64,000 nt of DNA, taken from contig JARKIF010000063.1 of NCBI GenBank assembly GCA_029378245.1, positions 62,001-126,000 of the forward strand. The letters run 5' to 3'. Under the pieces are notes generated by a model. That model did not search any database. It was not told where the DNA came from and saw nothing but the letters and a program-made list of their open reading frames with translations. This DNA comes from Roridomyces roridus. Taxonomy: Eukaryota > Basidiomycota > Agaricomycetes > Agaricales > Mycenaceae. This document shows positions 11,520-22,550 of this stretch, one piece after another (positions within the stretch are counted from its first letter, which is position 1; the number at the start of each line of letters is the position of its first letter). A program made the translations under genes and the position numbers.

Positions 11520-12308
11520 GCTCGAGCCGACCCTGTAGATATATACATGTACCATATATCTTCATCCTTCTGGCAAGGCTGACGCGTCGCCGACAAGGAT
11601 GTATCATTGTATGTCAGGACTCAACGTGCCTGTATTTAGCCTTGGCTCATGTAGTAATCCGCCATCCACAGAGTTCGCCGTCACAAGTCGAGTTGCTCTC
11701 TGCTGACTTCTGACGTAGGAAGCTGAATTTCTCTTGGCAGGCTCTCTGTCTCCGGAGTCCATGCGTCATGGGAGGGCAATGACTGACAACAATCCCTGGT
11801 GAGTGAAGATCGGTGAAATATCCTCGCGGCGAAACATTCTGTGTCAAAGTCAAGCCGAATTTAGAGAATTTCCGCCGTTCTTGGGCCGCTGGACCCTTGA
11901 TTGCTCCGTGTTGGAGAGATATGCCAGTTTATGGGGCATGGTCCTACGATGTTTGGACGGTGGGTTGTACTGGTTCTATCAACTCTGTCGGCAAAATTCA
12001 CGGTTGGAATCTGCGGGCTTGCAATTTGCTCTCTTCTGTCATCTGTAAGTTCAACAATAGGTCCATCAAATCAAGCCACCGACGCGCTCCACAACAGAAT
12101 TAGCTGGTGTAGGAGGGCCAGCCTCCCAGCGGTGTCCGATGCCTGTACACAGCTCCAACGCTCCACTTTACCAAGGTCGCCGTTCAACTCAATGACGCCA
12201 GACCTCCGTGTGATTATGAAGACGAGATTGTATAAAAGCTGGCTCAAGTCCTCCTCATTTCTTCACTCGAACAAACTCCATCGTAGTTCAAGCCTCTAAC
12301 AAACAGAC
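11520..12308. other. Intergenic, hydrophobin upstream region
   Basis: No coding evidence. A TATA-like GTATAAAAG at about 12229 lies about 80 bp before the hydrophobin ATG and is its likely promoter. Confidence 0.5.
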
Positions 12309-12563
12309 ATGTTCTCCAAGCTCTCCATCGTCACCGCCTCTGTGCTCCTTGTGGGTTTCCTTCTTTCTTTCTTTCACTCTCGACTGGAGTCTGACTTCTG
12401 TGGTTGCAGACCCTTGCTGCCGCCATTCCCAACACCACTCCCCCGGTGACGCCCCCCCACCTCGAACCAGTGCTGCAACAGCGTTGTCTCGAGCAGCAGC
12501 AGTGCCGCCGCCGCGGTCGCCGCGCTCCTCGGTCTCGACCTCACCGGGCACCAGTGGTTGCTC

Positions 12564-15500
12564 CCTTATTGCAATACGGTCGACCATTATCGCATCCCAT
12601 ATGGCAATAAAGGCGTACCTTGGCCGCCCAGCCAAGATAGGCCTTTATTGCATTATGGGAATGTGATGCATTATGTACACCACCAGAAGCGAGCCAGCTA
12701 GCGACGTCCTAGCGGCCATCGACGCCGGACATGCCGCCTGGGCAGGTTTGTTAGATCCTTTGGTATTCATCGTGCCGCGGGGGGCCGAGGTTTGCCATCA
12801 CCTGTTGAAATCGGGCACATCCGCCCTGGCTTTCAGAAGCTCCGGTTTTCCACGATGTGCGTCTGATATGAATGTGATTTAGATCAATCCTTGTCTCCCT
12901 CCGTCTCCCTCCAGCCCGGCCGCCAGCGGCCTCCTCTTCCTCTCCATTGGGCTCATCCCTCAGACTTCAGTATTCAGTCCGCAATTTTCTCGTCTATAAG
13001 CATCGGGGCAATGTATCTCGTTCCCGTTCCCGCTCCGCCTGTGCATTCGGTTAGCGCAACCAGGGCATCTTGTGGCCACTAGCCTGTCCCATTCCATGGC
13101 TGTATGCAACTGTGTGGCACATTTCCTCTCCAAGTACGTACTCACACCTCCTCCTCAGTGTCCTCCCAATATAAGTATTTACGTATCTAAATGCATTCCA
13201 ATTCGGACCGTATTCGCCCGGCGTTCTTGTTCTTGTAACAGAAATGGCAGCTGTCAAGACTCCGACTCAATGCCGTTTGATGACTGTCCAAGATTCAGGC
13301 CTCGCACATCAGGAGCAGCTGGGAACACGGCACTCAGAGCTAACTGTGAGTTGTTCTTGCTAAGAATTTAAGAAGTCACTGTTTTTGTTGAATTCTGTCA
13401 GGCTGCAGCCCCATGCTGCAGCACCCTGGTTCTGTCATGGCATGTGCCAATGTCAATCCCGGCCCAAATCCGATTATGTTATTTGAGCTGTTTGACAGCG
13501 CTTGAGGGTTGATCTTGCCGACTCATGCCCCGATCTCTGAAAATTCGAAGGATCGCACAACCCACAGAGCGCTTGGAGTGGGTGAAATGGGTTTGATAAG
13601 CTTCTTTCGTATCAATGCACCCGATTCTGAATTAAATTTGTGAACAGCTGGGGCAATGCATCTTTGCTCAAATGTAACGAAGAGTTGGGTTAGTTCTCCC
13701 GGTTATTGCATGGCTGTGGGTTGTGTTGTGGTGGTCCGTGAATGCAAATTTGATCTTTGATGAAGATACCCTTAAATGGAACACTTTTGCCGGCTCAGAT
13801 TTCCCGTAAGACATCTGAAACGGGTATAAAACCCACGTATTCCCCCGAAAAACTAACCGAGGAGTGCGCCACTCTGGAGTCAAACAGTCGCTGTGGCCGT
13901 TGTGCTTATGCTACGGTCTCAGGATTTTTACCACACTGAAATATCATCTGGTAGATACTCCTGACAGCTCTTTGAGTCCCTCAGAGCAATCTCAGCTCTG
14001 TGGTATGCTGTGAACTGATTTATGGTTGAACTGCAGATTTGGATAATTGTAGAAGTATTGGGGCTGTCCAATCGAGTCAAGGTATGACCGGGCTGCCATA
14101 TCCACTCAAAGGAGCTCATACAAGTGCCCTCATCCAAGTAAGTGTCTCAATACAGGGAGATTTCACCGCTGAGCAGGTGGGGAGCAATACAGCTCTGGAC
14201 CTGCCTCTGGCCTCCACTTGGGGTCTCCACTCGGCAGTTTTCATCATATAATGTGATTCATGTTGTCCGTTCATGGTGCTATACTAACCGCGAGAAGCTC
14301 AAGTATTGATCTGTTCGAGGTGTACTAGTGTTGCCGTAGCTCGGCTCAGCTTGGCGAGCCGACCGAGCTGAGCCTATTTGGAGTTGAGCCGAGCTGAGCC
14401 AACACAGTGCGGCTTTAAGTGGCTCAGCTCAGGCTCGAGCCAGCTTGAGCTCGGCTTAGCTGCGGCTTGGCTATGTTTTTCTGTTCTTTACTTCCGCCCT
14501 CTCCCAGCCTCCTCCCCCTGTCCCGACGAGCTCCGCCGCACACTCGCACCTCCAGGCACTCAGTTTCTGCAATAATTGAGGCTTTCTCGACCAGGGGGAC
14601 ATCTCCCTGAGGCACCAAATGAAAGCTTATTCGGCACACACCACGCTTGACTACTCTTCAAGTTCCACAATCCACTGCACGCGCTCCTCCACGACGCACG
14701 TCGTAAACAGCTTCCAATGGCCTCCACGGAAATTAATAATTACCCGCACCGCCGACAATGCAGGAGCGCACATTCACCCCATCGCTCGACTTCATTCCAT
14801 GACCTCATTGACAATTAATACAAGGCTTGTATTACAAGCTGAGAGCGGTGGCATGGGACGCGCTGGGGGCATTCAACGAATACTGGCCACCCTGAGTCTT
14901 AATTCAATTCTTGTCTCGTCGATTCATCCAGCGATCGCTGGTTGCATTCCAACAGAAACTTTCAGGAAAGAAAACACTGCGCACCCTCGAGCTTGGTTCA
15001 AAGGATCAAAAGTTTTCCATCGAGGAGGCCGCGGGTTGGCCGCGCGCTTGATTTCGCGGACGATGAGCTCGCGTGGTTGGAGGTAGAGGGAGAGGTTGGT
15101 GGCTGCTGATCAAGTACTTAGTACCAGAAGATTTGATACAAGCTCGCCGTAGCGCACAATTTTGAATAATAAAATGTCGTGTTTCACAACGGACGTGCAT
15201 ATTCAATGGCAAAAATGCAAAATAAGATAGATTGAGCTGCATACTACATATGGAGACGATCCCACCGCCCGATACACAAACTCTCTCTCGATGTACACGC
15301 TCCATCGAATACATACTAGACCGCCGGAACGGAGCACGGGTTCACTGAGCACGGGTTCACTTTGACGATGTACAGCGCGCTGAGAGCACCACCCGAATGC
15401 ACATGTAGGTCATCGAGGCTTGCGGATGCGAATCCGTCGACGCACGACTTAGTTTCGGAATATGCGTTGGCGGAGATGTGATGATCCCCGTCGGAGAGGC

Positions 15501-16794
15501 GGCGTAAGCGGCGGGCCATGACGCGTGAATCGGTAGGAGACGACCGTCGTTGTCACGGTTGGTGAAGGGGAGCAGGGCTGCCAAGGCACAGCAGATAGGG
15601 AGAGCAGGATAGATTCAGAAAAGAGCCAGTAGAAAGAGAAATAGGTGACGCACGCGTGTGAGCCATAATCGACTCAAAATCGACTCCTTCCTCATCGAAC
15701 ACATGTATTCAGGGCGGCTACACCCCAGCGTCCCTCAAAAGAGCACAAATGGCACCGACACGCCAGCTGTCAGCGTTGTAGCTGTGGGTTTCCGTGCATA
15801 TTGAATCTTGACGCCGAGAGTTGATGCAGCGGTCCTGCGATTGGGAGAGACAGAAAGAAGCGGTGGTGGGCCTTTGAAATAGTGCTAGAAAGTTGTCTAG
15901 AGCGATTGGGCCCCAGGGAGTCGACGGCGGATGAGATTGGGGCAAATGAATGGAGGGCGCGATGGTGACGTGGCACGAAACAGCGCCAACAGCGTTTCAA
16001 GGCAATGTGATGCATTCCATGGGGCGTTCGGGGGCGGGATGAGGCCTTGGGGTGTGGTGGTGGTCGTCCATGGCCGTGGCTGAGACTTTGTCGCTGAGCT
16101 GTGGCTCGAGTCGGCTCTGAGCCAAAGCCGCTCGAGCCAGCCGCATCAAAAACGGCTTGGCTGGGCTCAGCCACTGATGGCTCCGAAGCCATCGGAAGCG
16201 GAGCTGGAGCCAGCCGGAGCCGAGCCGCGGCAACACTAAGGTGTACCGTTGCTACATCAAACACATACTTTGGGCAGATTTGCATATTCACAGTGCTCAA
16301 ACAAGCTTAATAAGCATGCCCATCACTGATATGAATGCTCAACTGCTGTTGTAATTGCTCGGGGTGTGGTGTGGAACAGAGAAACAGAGCCCCATTAGTG
16401 AATCTTGATGGGTTGGTTGTCCGAGGCGGTCACAAACACGCAGTAATCAAGTCATCTGTACCAATGACGTGTATTCACTGCACAGATATAACTACATAAA
16501 AAGACCCTGTGCTCTCCAGTAGGGACGCCGGGACGGACAGCAGGAGGTCGCGAATGATCAAATAATCATTTGAACTGATCTGACATTTTGACAGCCAATG
16601 GGTCTGTCATCAGCCGAGCTGGCACTGTGAGCGGCGGTCAAACTGCCCCGGCGTCCCGCTGGCTGTCGCTTCGCCGGCGTACCCGAAGGGGCAGTGTCCC
16701 ATAATGCAATAAGGGCGATCCTTGGCTGGGCGGCCAAGGTACGCCTTTATTGCAATGTGGGATGCAATACTGGCTGCCCATATTGCATTAATGG
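12564..16794. mobile_element. 4.2 kb non-autonomous element with ~100-bp inverted termini, inserted in the hydrophobin
   Basis: The outer ~100 bp at each end (12564-12662 and 16694-16794) are inverted copies, roughly 80% alike, sharing GGCGTACCTTGGCCGCCCAG and repeated TTATTGCA / GGCAATAAAGG words. Each terminus is itself near-palindromic. The flanks (GGTTGCTC and TACAGCTAC) share only GCT, so the target duplication is decayed or absent. Inside lies a younger hAT-type element (14326-16238). No transposase is recognisable in 12.7-14.3 or 16.25-16.7 kb. Confidence 0.8.
14326..16238. mobile_element. hAT-type non-autonomous element, 1913 bp, nested
   Basis: The ends are TAGTGTTGCCG and CGGCAACACTA, flanked by a perfect 8-bp duplication AGGTGTAC (14318-14325 and 16239-16246). 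About 150 bp at each end is packed with GCTCGGCTC / GAGCCGAGC words. The ~1.6 kb core has no transposase frame. It lies within the larger element that splits the hydrophobin, so it inserted later. Confidence 0.93.
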
Positions 16795-17307
16795 TACAGC
16801 TACACCTCCACCGGGCTCAACGTGCCTGTCGGCCTGAGCTGCTCTCCCATCACCGTCGTCGGCAACAACTGGTCGGTTCCTTTTTCCCTCACACAGCTTG
16901 GGCTGATTGGAGATATTACAGCGGTGGAACAAGCGTCACTTGCGACTCCCCCAACACCGAGTGGGGCAACCTCATTGCCATTAACTGCCTCCCCATCACC
17001 CTCTGAGGTGGTTCGCTCACTCGGTGGAGGAAACATTCTGCCCTTTCACGTTCTCGATGTTGTACTTTGTAATTTTCGACACTTGATACTGTTTCGTGTT
17101 CAATGTCTCGAAATATAGTATCCTTTATCTTTGAAGTTTTCAGTTTGAGCGCTGCGCTTTCGAGTGATACCATGTACCTATGACAATAGGAAGCCAGAAT
17201 CTCACTCAGGCCGTGCCAAATCAGCCTCTCGCGCCGCCCTGAGGTCTTCCCAGGACGGGAGAGCAAACATTTCCGGCAAACGATCCCAAATCCGCCGTCT
17301 CCCCTCC

Positions 17308-17666
17308 TAGTGTTCACCACGGGTCACCCGCGGGTAGTCAGACCACGACCCGCACCCGTACCCGGGACAAACCCGACCCGTGCCACCGGGTACGGGTCGT
17401 GACCTGACCCGTAATTTGACGGGTTTTGGGGTGTATTCTGCGAAGCCGGTGCCTGGAAGACACTCCAGAGTGCTCTTTTAATCGGTCAGTAAGGTCTTAT
17501 GTCCTCCAAAGACTCCACAGTCACCTCTCCATCTAGTTCCGACGTGAATTGATGGCTTGAATCTGACCCGTACGGGTTACGGGTTGCTCAACAGCGACCC
17601 GAGCCCGTACCCGGGCAACCCGTACCCGCGACCCGGACCGGGTTGCCAAACCCGTGGTGAACACTA
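17308..17666. mobile_element. hAT-type MITE, 359 bp, in the BTB gene
   Basis: Terminal repeats are TAGTGTTCACCACGGGT and its exact reverse complement, with a perfect 8-bp duplication TCCCCTCC (17300-17307 and 17667-17674). The interior is dense in ACCCGTACCCGGG words. It is inserted in the C-terminal coding part of the BTB gene. Confidence 0.95.
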
Positions 17667-18026
17667 TCCCCTCCTCGTATTGGATCCGCCCCTCGCGGCA
17701 GCAAGCGCCGCACAGTTCTTGCGGATCAATACCCTCCCACCAGGAGGACGGAAAGTATCCCATGGGTCTCAGTATTTCCCTCTTGGTAAGCGCGTAGAGG
17801 AGTAGGCTGCGGGTAGAGCGACACTGGTCTTGATTCGTGCATCCCGGGTTATCCATCACATGCGCGAAGCAGAATGTGTCGTGTCCCTGCGCAAATATGA
17901 GGGTGTTGCGGGCGGAGAGACAGGTGCGTTGTAGAGAAGGTGGGAGGTGGAGTGTTGGAGGGACTCCAGAGAGAATTTGTTCGATGGTGAGCGAACACGA
18001 GACTTTCACTGCATTCCGAGGGCTGG

Positions 18027-18687
18027 TAGGCACAGGGTCTGCCTAGTGGTGTAGGCAGAGGTAGGCACACTTGAGATAAACTCAGCTGAGTTGCATGAGT
18101 ATACCTGTGCCTACGTAGTCGTGGCTCAGTTCTGTGGTTGTATGCGCCCCCCGACGTGTAAGACGGGCTCCAGCAAGGCCATGGTGAGTTGACAGAACAT
18201 GAGAAATGCGTTTGATATGCATCTGACTTACCATGGGAGCCATCACGGCGACCTGAACTCGGCGACATCCCGCTTTCTTCAGCTCGTCGTCACCTCCTCG
18301 CCAGGCCCCACTAGTCCAACCCTCATGGCTGGGATACCTTCCGATACTCCGAACCTCAACAGCAAGAACATTTTCTGGCAGCGCGACGAGGACGCCGAAG
18401 ATCAGCTCGCGCCGACGCAAATCATGAATTAACTTTCAAGATTCACACAGGCGACATGTGTCAATTAAGTATGGCTCGGTGGTCGAGGCGCGGGCGGTTG
18501 GGGAGGTTGGATGAGGAAGCCAGAGGGAGACACAGCTGGCACTTGGGTGCCGACCGATGTAGGCACAGTGTAGGCAGAGGGTAGGCACAGCTAGGCAGAG
18601 TTTCGACGAACTCACCTAGGCACAGCCCAAAATGGTGTGCCTAATGGGGTAGGCACACGTGGGCACAGCTACACACAGCCTTGCCTA
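18027..18687. repeat. TAGGCA-rich element inside the BTB gene
   Basis: Both ends (18027-18090 and 18555-18687) are full of TAGGCACAG / CTAGGCAGAG words. The borders carry TAGGCAC and the inverse GCCTA, and beyond them CTGCATTCCG / CGGAATGCAG is also inverted. I find no clean target duplication (AGGGCTGG against CACGGGTG). The design is like the hAT-type elements nearby. Confidence 0.6.
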
Positions 18688-19547
18688 CACGGGTGCGGAA
18701 TGCAGTGTTTGAACATGGCAATAGGCATAGCCCATTTTATTCCGAGATCGTCTGCCAGAAGAAGCTGGAGGAAGGAGCTTTTGATGCCGAATGTGCTGGT
18801 CGACGACATCGCGTCGTATTCTTCCAAAGAGAGCGGCGATGCGGAGGCCAAGTGCAGAAGGGCTCGGCGCCGAAGATACCCGACGTCGTATGTCGTGCTG
18901 AGACGCAGGATTCCTGAAACGACAGGGATGGTCGTCGGTGCTGGTGGCCTCTCGAAGAAACTAGAAGCCGTCTGATCAGCAGCTGTTTGTCGAACAGACC
19001 ATGGATGACGACGGACCTTGAATCAAAGATAGCCTTCAGAAAGTACTCCGTATCCTCGGGTGCGTCGTGCAGGACGACCATCGGACATCCTTCCATTGTG
19101 GGCTCCCGGCTGACTCTCTGGCTGAGGAATGGCCAGCATGTCCCTGAAAACGGAGGATCGAGCAGCGAGGATGCTCCCAGCGACACGGAAGGTCCGACTG
19201 CCGGCCTGGGCAACCAGGCCACCTTCGGGAAACCAAAGATCGTCGACGCAGGTCAAGTCCATGGACTCGGAGATGATGTTTGGATGATGTGGTCAAGAAC
19301 AAAGATTGCAACGTGGGAACATCAGCTGCACAGCCTTTGGTTGCTTGTGGCTCAGCCGAACTGAGCCGCAATTCGAGAGTGCCTCTGTCGTTTTCACTTG
19401 TAGCTCAGACGGTAAACAAAATCCACCACGCTCCCGTATGACCTATTCCCGAATCGAACGGCGTCCATCCATGTTGGGTACGTAATAGAAAGACAAAAAA
19501 AAACGCGATAACCCCTACTACTAGCCCAGTTCTACATTCATTGTCAA

Positions 19548-21161
19548 TCAATTATCAGCCGGCCCAAAAGGCGCCAACTGCACATCACAACCCGGGTTTC
19601 CCACCACGGCAAACACCAAACTCGACAACAAATCCACATTCTCCTTGAACACACCCGTGGTATTAGCCAGCCCCGCCGGCATTTGCGCGAATAGGTCGTA
19701 GTAGAATGCGCATGTCTACTCTCGGTCATTGTCATCAGCGTGTACTCGTCACATAGCTTGCGAGGAAGGGAGGAATGCTCACGATACTAGAATTAAACGG
19801 CGCAGGGGGCGGCGCATCCGGTACGAAATTCCCGTTCTCGTCGTTATGCCCGGCAAAGAGAGGTATATTGCTTGCTACGGCGGTCCGCACTTGATTAGCC
19901 GTGCTGGTGATTTTGCTGAGGACGGGGGCGGGGGCGCGGTTCCAGTTCGGTGGGAAGGTTTGGTTGCGGAGGAAGGAGCCGAGTGTGGAGAGGGAGGCTT
20001 GGTTCGTTGTTCCTGTTGTTCAATTGCGTGAGTTTAGTGAGAGGGAGGGGAGGAGGGAGGGTACCATTTGCGAAGAGACTGAAGGATGGATGTTAGCTGA
20101 ATGGGTTCGAGGATGTGCGATACTTACTTGAGCAGGAACGAAATCTCGTTGAACGCCGCAACAAGGCGTGTGGGAGTAAAATGAAACTGCCCTTCATCGT
20201 ATTGACTTCTCAATGCCGAATATAATCACTCACCTCTGGGTCCGCCAATTGATTCGACTGGATATTATACTGCTTGATCGCCGTAATCGTCGCGAGGTTG
20301 AGCACGGTGTTATTCCCCTCAGGCCCGTCGTCGCCAAATTTTCCGAGGAAGAGGAGGTCGTGGTCGTAGAGTATGTTCTGGAAGTTTACATTGTCCCCGA
20401 TGTGGACGTCGGCGCGCGTTATTGAGCCGTCGCCTTGCAAAAAAGTAAATGCGAACGAATCATCAGCCTTATTCAGATGAGATACCTTCAAACCCGCCGT
20501 GTTTTGCCAACCCGCCCGTCACGTTGCTGCCGATTCCATACGGGAGGGGCGGGACAAGTGGAGATGCCCCGCCGATGGATATCTTGTTCACGAATGGGTT
20601 GCCGCGCATCAGCATGTTCGCAGCGACCAAGAAAGCGGCAAAGTTGATGTCGAGATTGAACGCCTGGGTTTAGTTGGAAGTTTTGAACGTCGAACGTTGA
20701 ATCAAAAGCTCACCTCCGCCTGTGCAAGCGTGATTTCCTCGAAAGTCGCGATTCCGCTGATATCCTCTCAGCGCAATTGCAGAATATTATGATTGACTCA
20801 CTTGCGGGGAATAAACCCGTGGTTCGCGAGCGTGTTCATCCCAGCTGAGAAACGAGTGAAGAAGATTAGTTACGTCGCATAGAACTGAAACAGAGATTCC
20901 ACGACGCACGACAAGCTAAAAGACATTCGCGTCATCCACCGCATTCAAACATGTATAAAAGCCAAACTCACGACCACGCTGGTCATCAGGCCCCGGAGCG
21001 ATGAACGGATGGTCTGCATCCGGCACCTGCTTGATCCCAGTATCCGTCGGCGCCGCTGGGAAGGTGATGGGAGTCGCTGTTTGGCCGTCGCGGACTTCAA
21101 GGACCGACTTGGCGGTTGCTAGCGGGAGGAGAAGTAGGAAGGAGACAGCGAAGGATTTCAT
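19548..21161 (-). CDS. Heme-thiolate peroxidase / unspecific peroxygenase, copy A
   Basis: Ten exons give 376 aa: 21161-20972, 20915-20910, 20844-20802, 20756-20714, 20663-20486, 20433-20234, 20186-20128, 20078-20065, 20012-19783, 19715-19548. A signal peptide (MKSFAVSFLLLLPLATA) starts it. The heme-ligand motif RGPCPGMNTLANHG is built across a 6-nt exon (CTTGTC). FEGDGSITRAD is the Mg-binding EGD-S motif, and TPTRLVAAFNEIS supplies the Arg and the Glu seven residues on, used as acid-base pair. Relatives are secreted and use H2O2 to oxygenate or halogenate substrates. Compared with copies C and D, two introns are absent. A TATA-like element lies at 21219-21211. A fragment near-identical to this gene opens the window. 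Confidence 0.92.
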
Positions 21162-21210
21162 GGTGGGGTGGAATCGCATGCGCAAGTCGTCGGAGTACAC
21201 GGAGTCGAGC

Positions 21211-21219
21211 CTTTTTATA
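21211..21219 (-). promoter_or_regulatory. TATA-like element of peroxygenase A
   Basis: TATAAAAAG, 50 bp upstream of the ATG; the other three copies have ATAAAAG at 45-53 bp. Confidence 0.6.
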
Positions 21220-22550
21220 CTGCTTCTTCTCTCAGGAACGGAGAGAGCTGCGGATAACATGAGGCGGGACTTTTCTTCTCCATTAGTACAAAGAACAAGG
21301 AATAAAGTCGGGCGGGCGCACCTGAGCGAAGCCATCGAGCCTGACTTGAAAACTTAGTCGGCGTCTCCCATCGCGCTGTTTTGAAGGCTCCATCTCGAGT
21401 CGAGTCTCCATTTTCCACCGACCCAGTACTGGCATTCCCTGAGAATAGCGGGAACGTTGCCGTACCGGCGTGTGTTCCCTTCATCATGTCAGTGTCCGGA
21501 ACACAGCGGAAATCGGCAGAAAAGAGCTGTGAACTCGCCATGTGGAGATTGGTGCGTGTAAGGTTCGTCACGGCGGACTCGATCCTGTATGACCTGTACC
21601 CGTATACCACACGGGTTACCCACGGTTTGGCATCGAAGCGCGAGTTACTCACGCGTTGACTGACCTGGTGGGCTGTTCGGCCATGAAAAAGCCAAAGAAC
21701 TCAATAAGTAACTTGGACGACGAGCAGAAGTGGTGCACACTCCCCTTTCACTAAAATAACAAATAACTCGGGAGTATTGGTCCGACGTGAGATGGGTGTA
21801 CCTCGCGCGCAAACGAAAAGAAAACCCGATACGCCTCAACGCCCGAATTTCAACCGAGGAGACTGTGAAAGTGAAGGCTTCAAACCCGAGGTGTCTAAAA
21901 GATTATGGTACCCGAATAATGCGAATTCAAAATTAGCTCACCGCCGTTTGAAGGCTTTGCACTCCGACGTCTGGCTCAGTGTCAATCACGATCCAGACCC
22001 TGCGCATCTTCGCTACTGCAAAGTCCCGCGTACACCCGACGGGTACAGAGGGTATGGGTATGGGTCCTGGGCTGAGCGCTGAAGGTTGGGCCTGGTTGGC
22101 GAAACCCGCACAACCTGCGTCCGAGTACAAAGGTGCTTTGCCCATTTGAGCCTCGTATCGCCTCCGTGAGGCCTTGGGAGCAGTCACTGTCGAGCTTGGG
22201 ACATAGAGCCATGGTGGTCAAGATCAAGTGGTAATTGATCAGATTTGTCATCGTGTCCTTTTCCCCCTCCATCCTCCCTACTTATTCCAAAGCTGCTGCC
22301 TTCTAGGGCTCAAATTCGCTCGTGAATGAAAGGAATCCAAGGCATCTATTCAATCCTTCGCCCAATCGTAACGCCCGTTCAAAAGCTGCCACGTCGAGAA
22401 CGAGGCTCGCCGCTCCCGTCCATGGGTCCAAGCCCTTCAGTCCTCGCCTGCAATCCAGACGCTCGATGCCGCCCTCAAAGGAAATATACACTCCTCGAGT
22501 TCCCCTTCTCTCCCATGTCAACAAACCCACTCAATAAGACAGGACACGAG
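21220..22550. other. Intergenic region
   Basis: No gene or repeat border can be supported here. Confidence 0.5.

Larger units (their letters stand above)
12309..17006 (+). pseudogene. Class I hydrophobin-like gene, split by a nested transposon
   Basis: Exon 1 (12309-12350) encodes a signal-peptide start (MFSKLSIVTASVLL). After a 59-nt intron, exon 2 (from 12410) continues with the Cys-Cys pair (SNQCCNSVVSSSSS) and ALLGLDLTG. At 12564 a 4.2 kb element interrupts it. Coding sequence resumes at about 16800 with TGLNVPVGLSCSPITVVGNN, then an intron 16872-16921, then the last exon 16922-17006 ending DSPNTEWGNLIAINCLPITL, the usual hydrophobin C-terminus. A run of seven C at 12452-12458 shifts the frame before the Cys pair, and a further base change near 12548 also breaks it. 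The first family Cys is not seen. Active relatives are secreted and self-assemble at air-water interfaces; this copy cannot make one. Confidence 0.9.
17202..19262 (-). pseudogene. BTB/POZ-domain gene broken by repeats
   Basis: The N-terminus (19262 leftwards) reads as a typical agaricomycete BTB domain: WFPEGGLVAQAGSRTFRVAG, SILAARSSVFRDMLAIPQPE, then after a frame change MEGCPMVVLHDAPEDTEYFL and KAIFDSR. After a probable intron follow SFFERPPAPTTIP, GILRLSTTYDVGYLRRRALL and SPLSLEEYDA. At about 18690 the coding sequence stops in a TAGGC-rich repeat and resumes at about 18020 (RNTLIFAQGHDTFCFAHVMD). It is cut again at 17666 by a 359-bp hAT-type element. Joining the flanks across one target copy restores RRIWDRLPEMFALPSWEDL and a stop at 17202. 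BTB proteins mediate dimerisation and cullin-3 binding; this one has at least one frameshift and two insertions. Confidence 0.85.
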
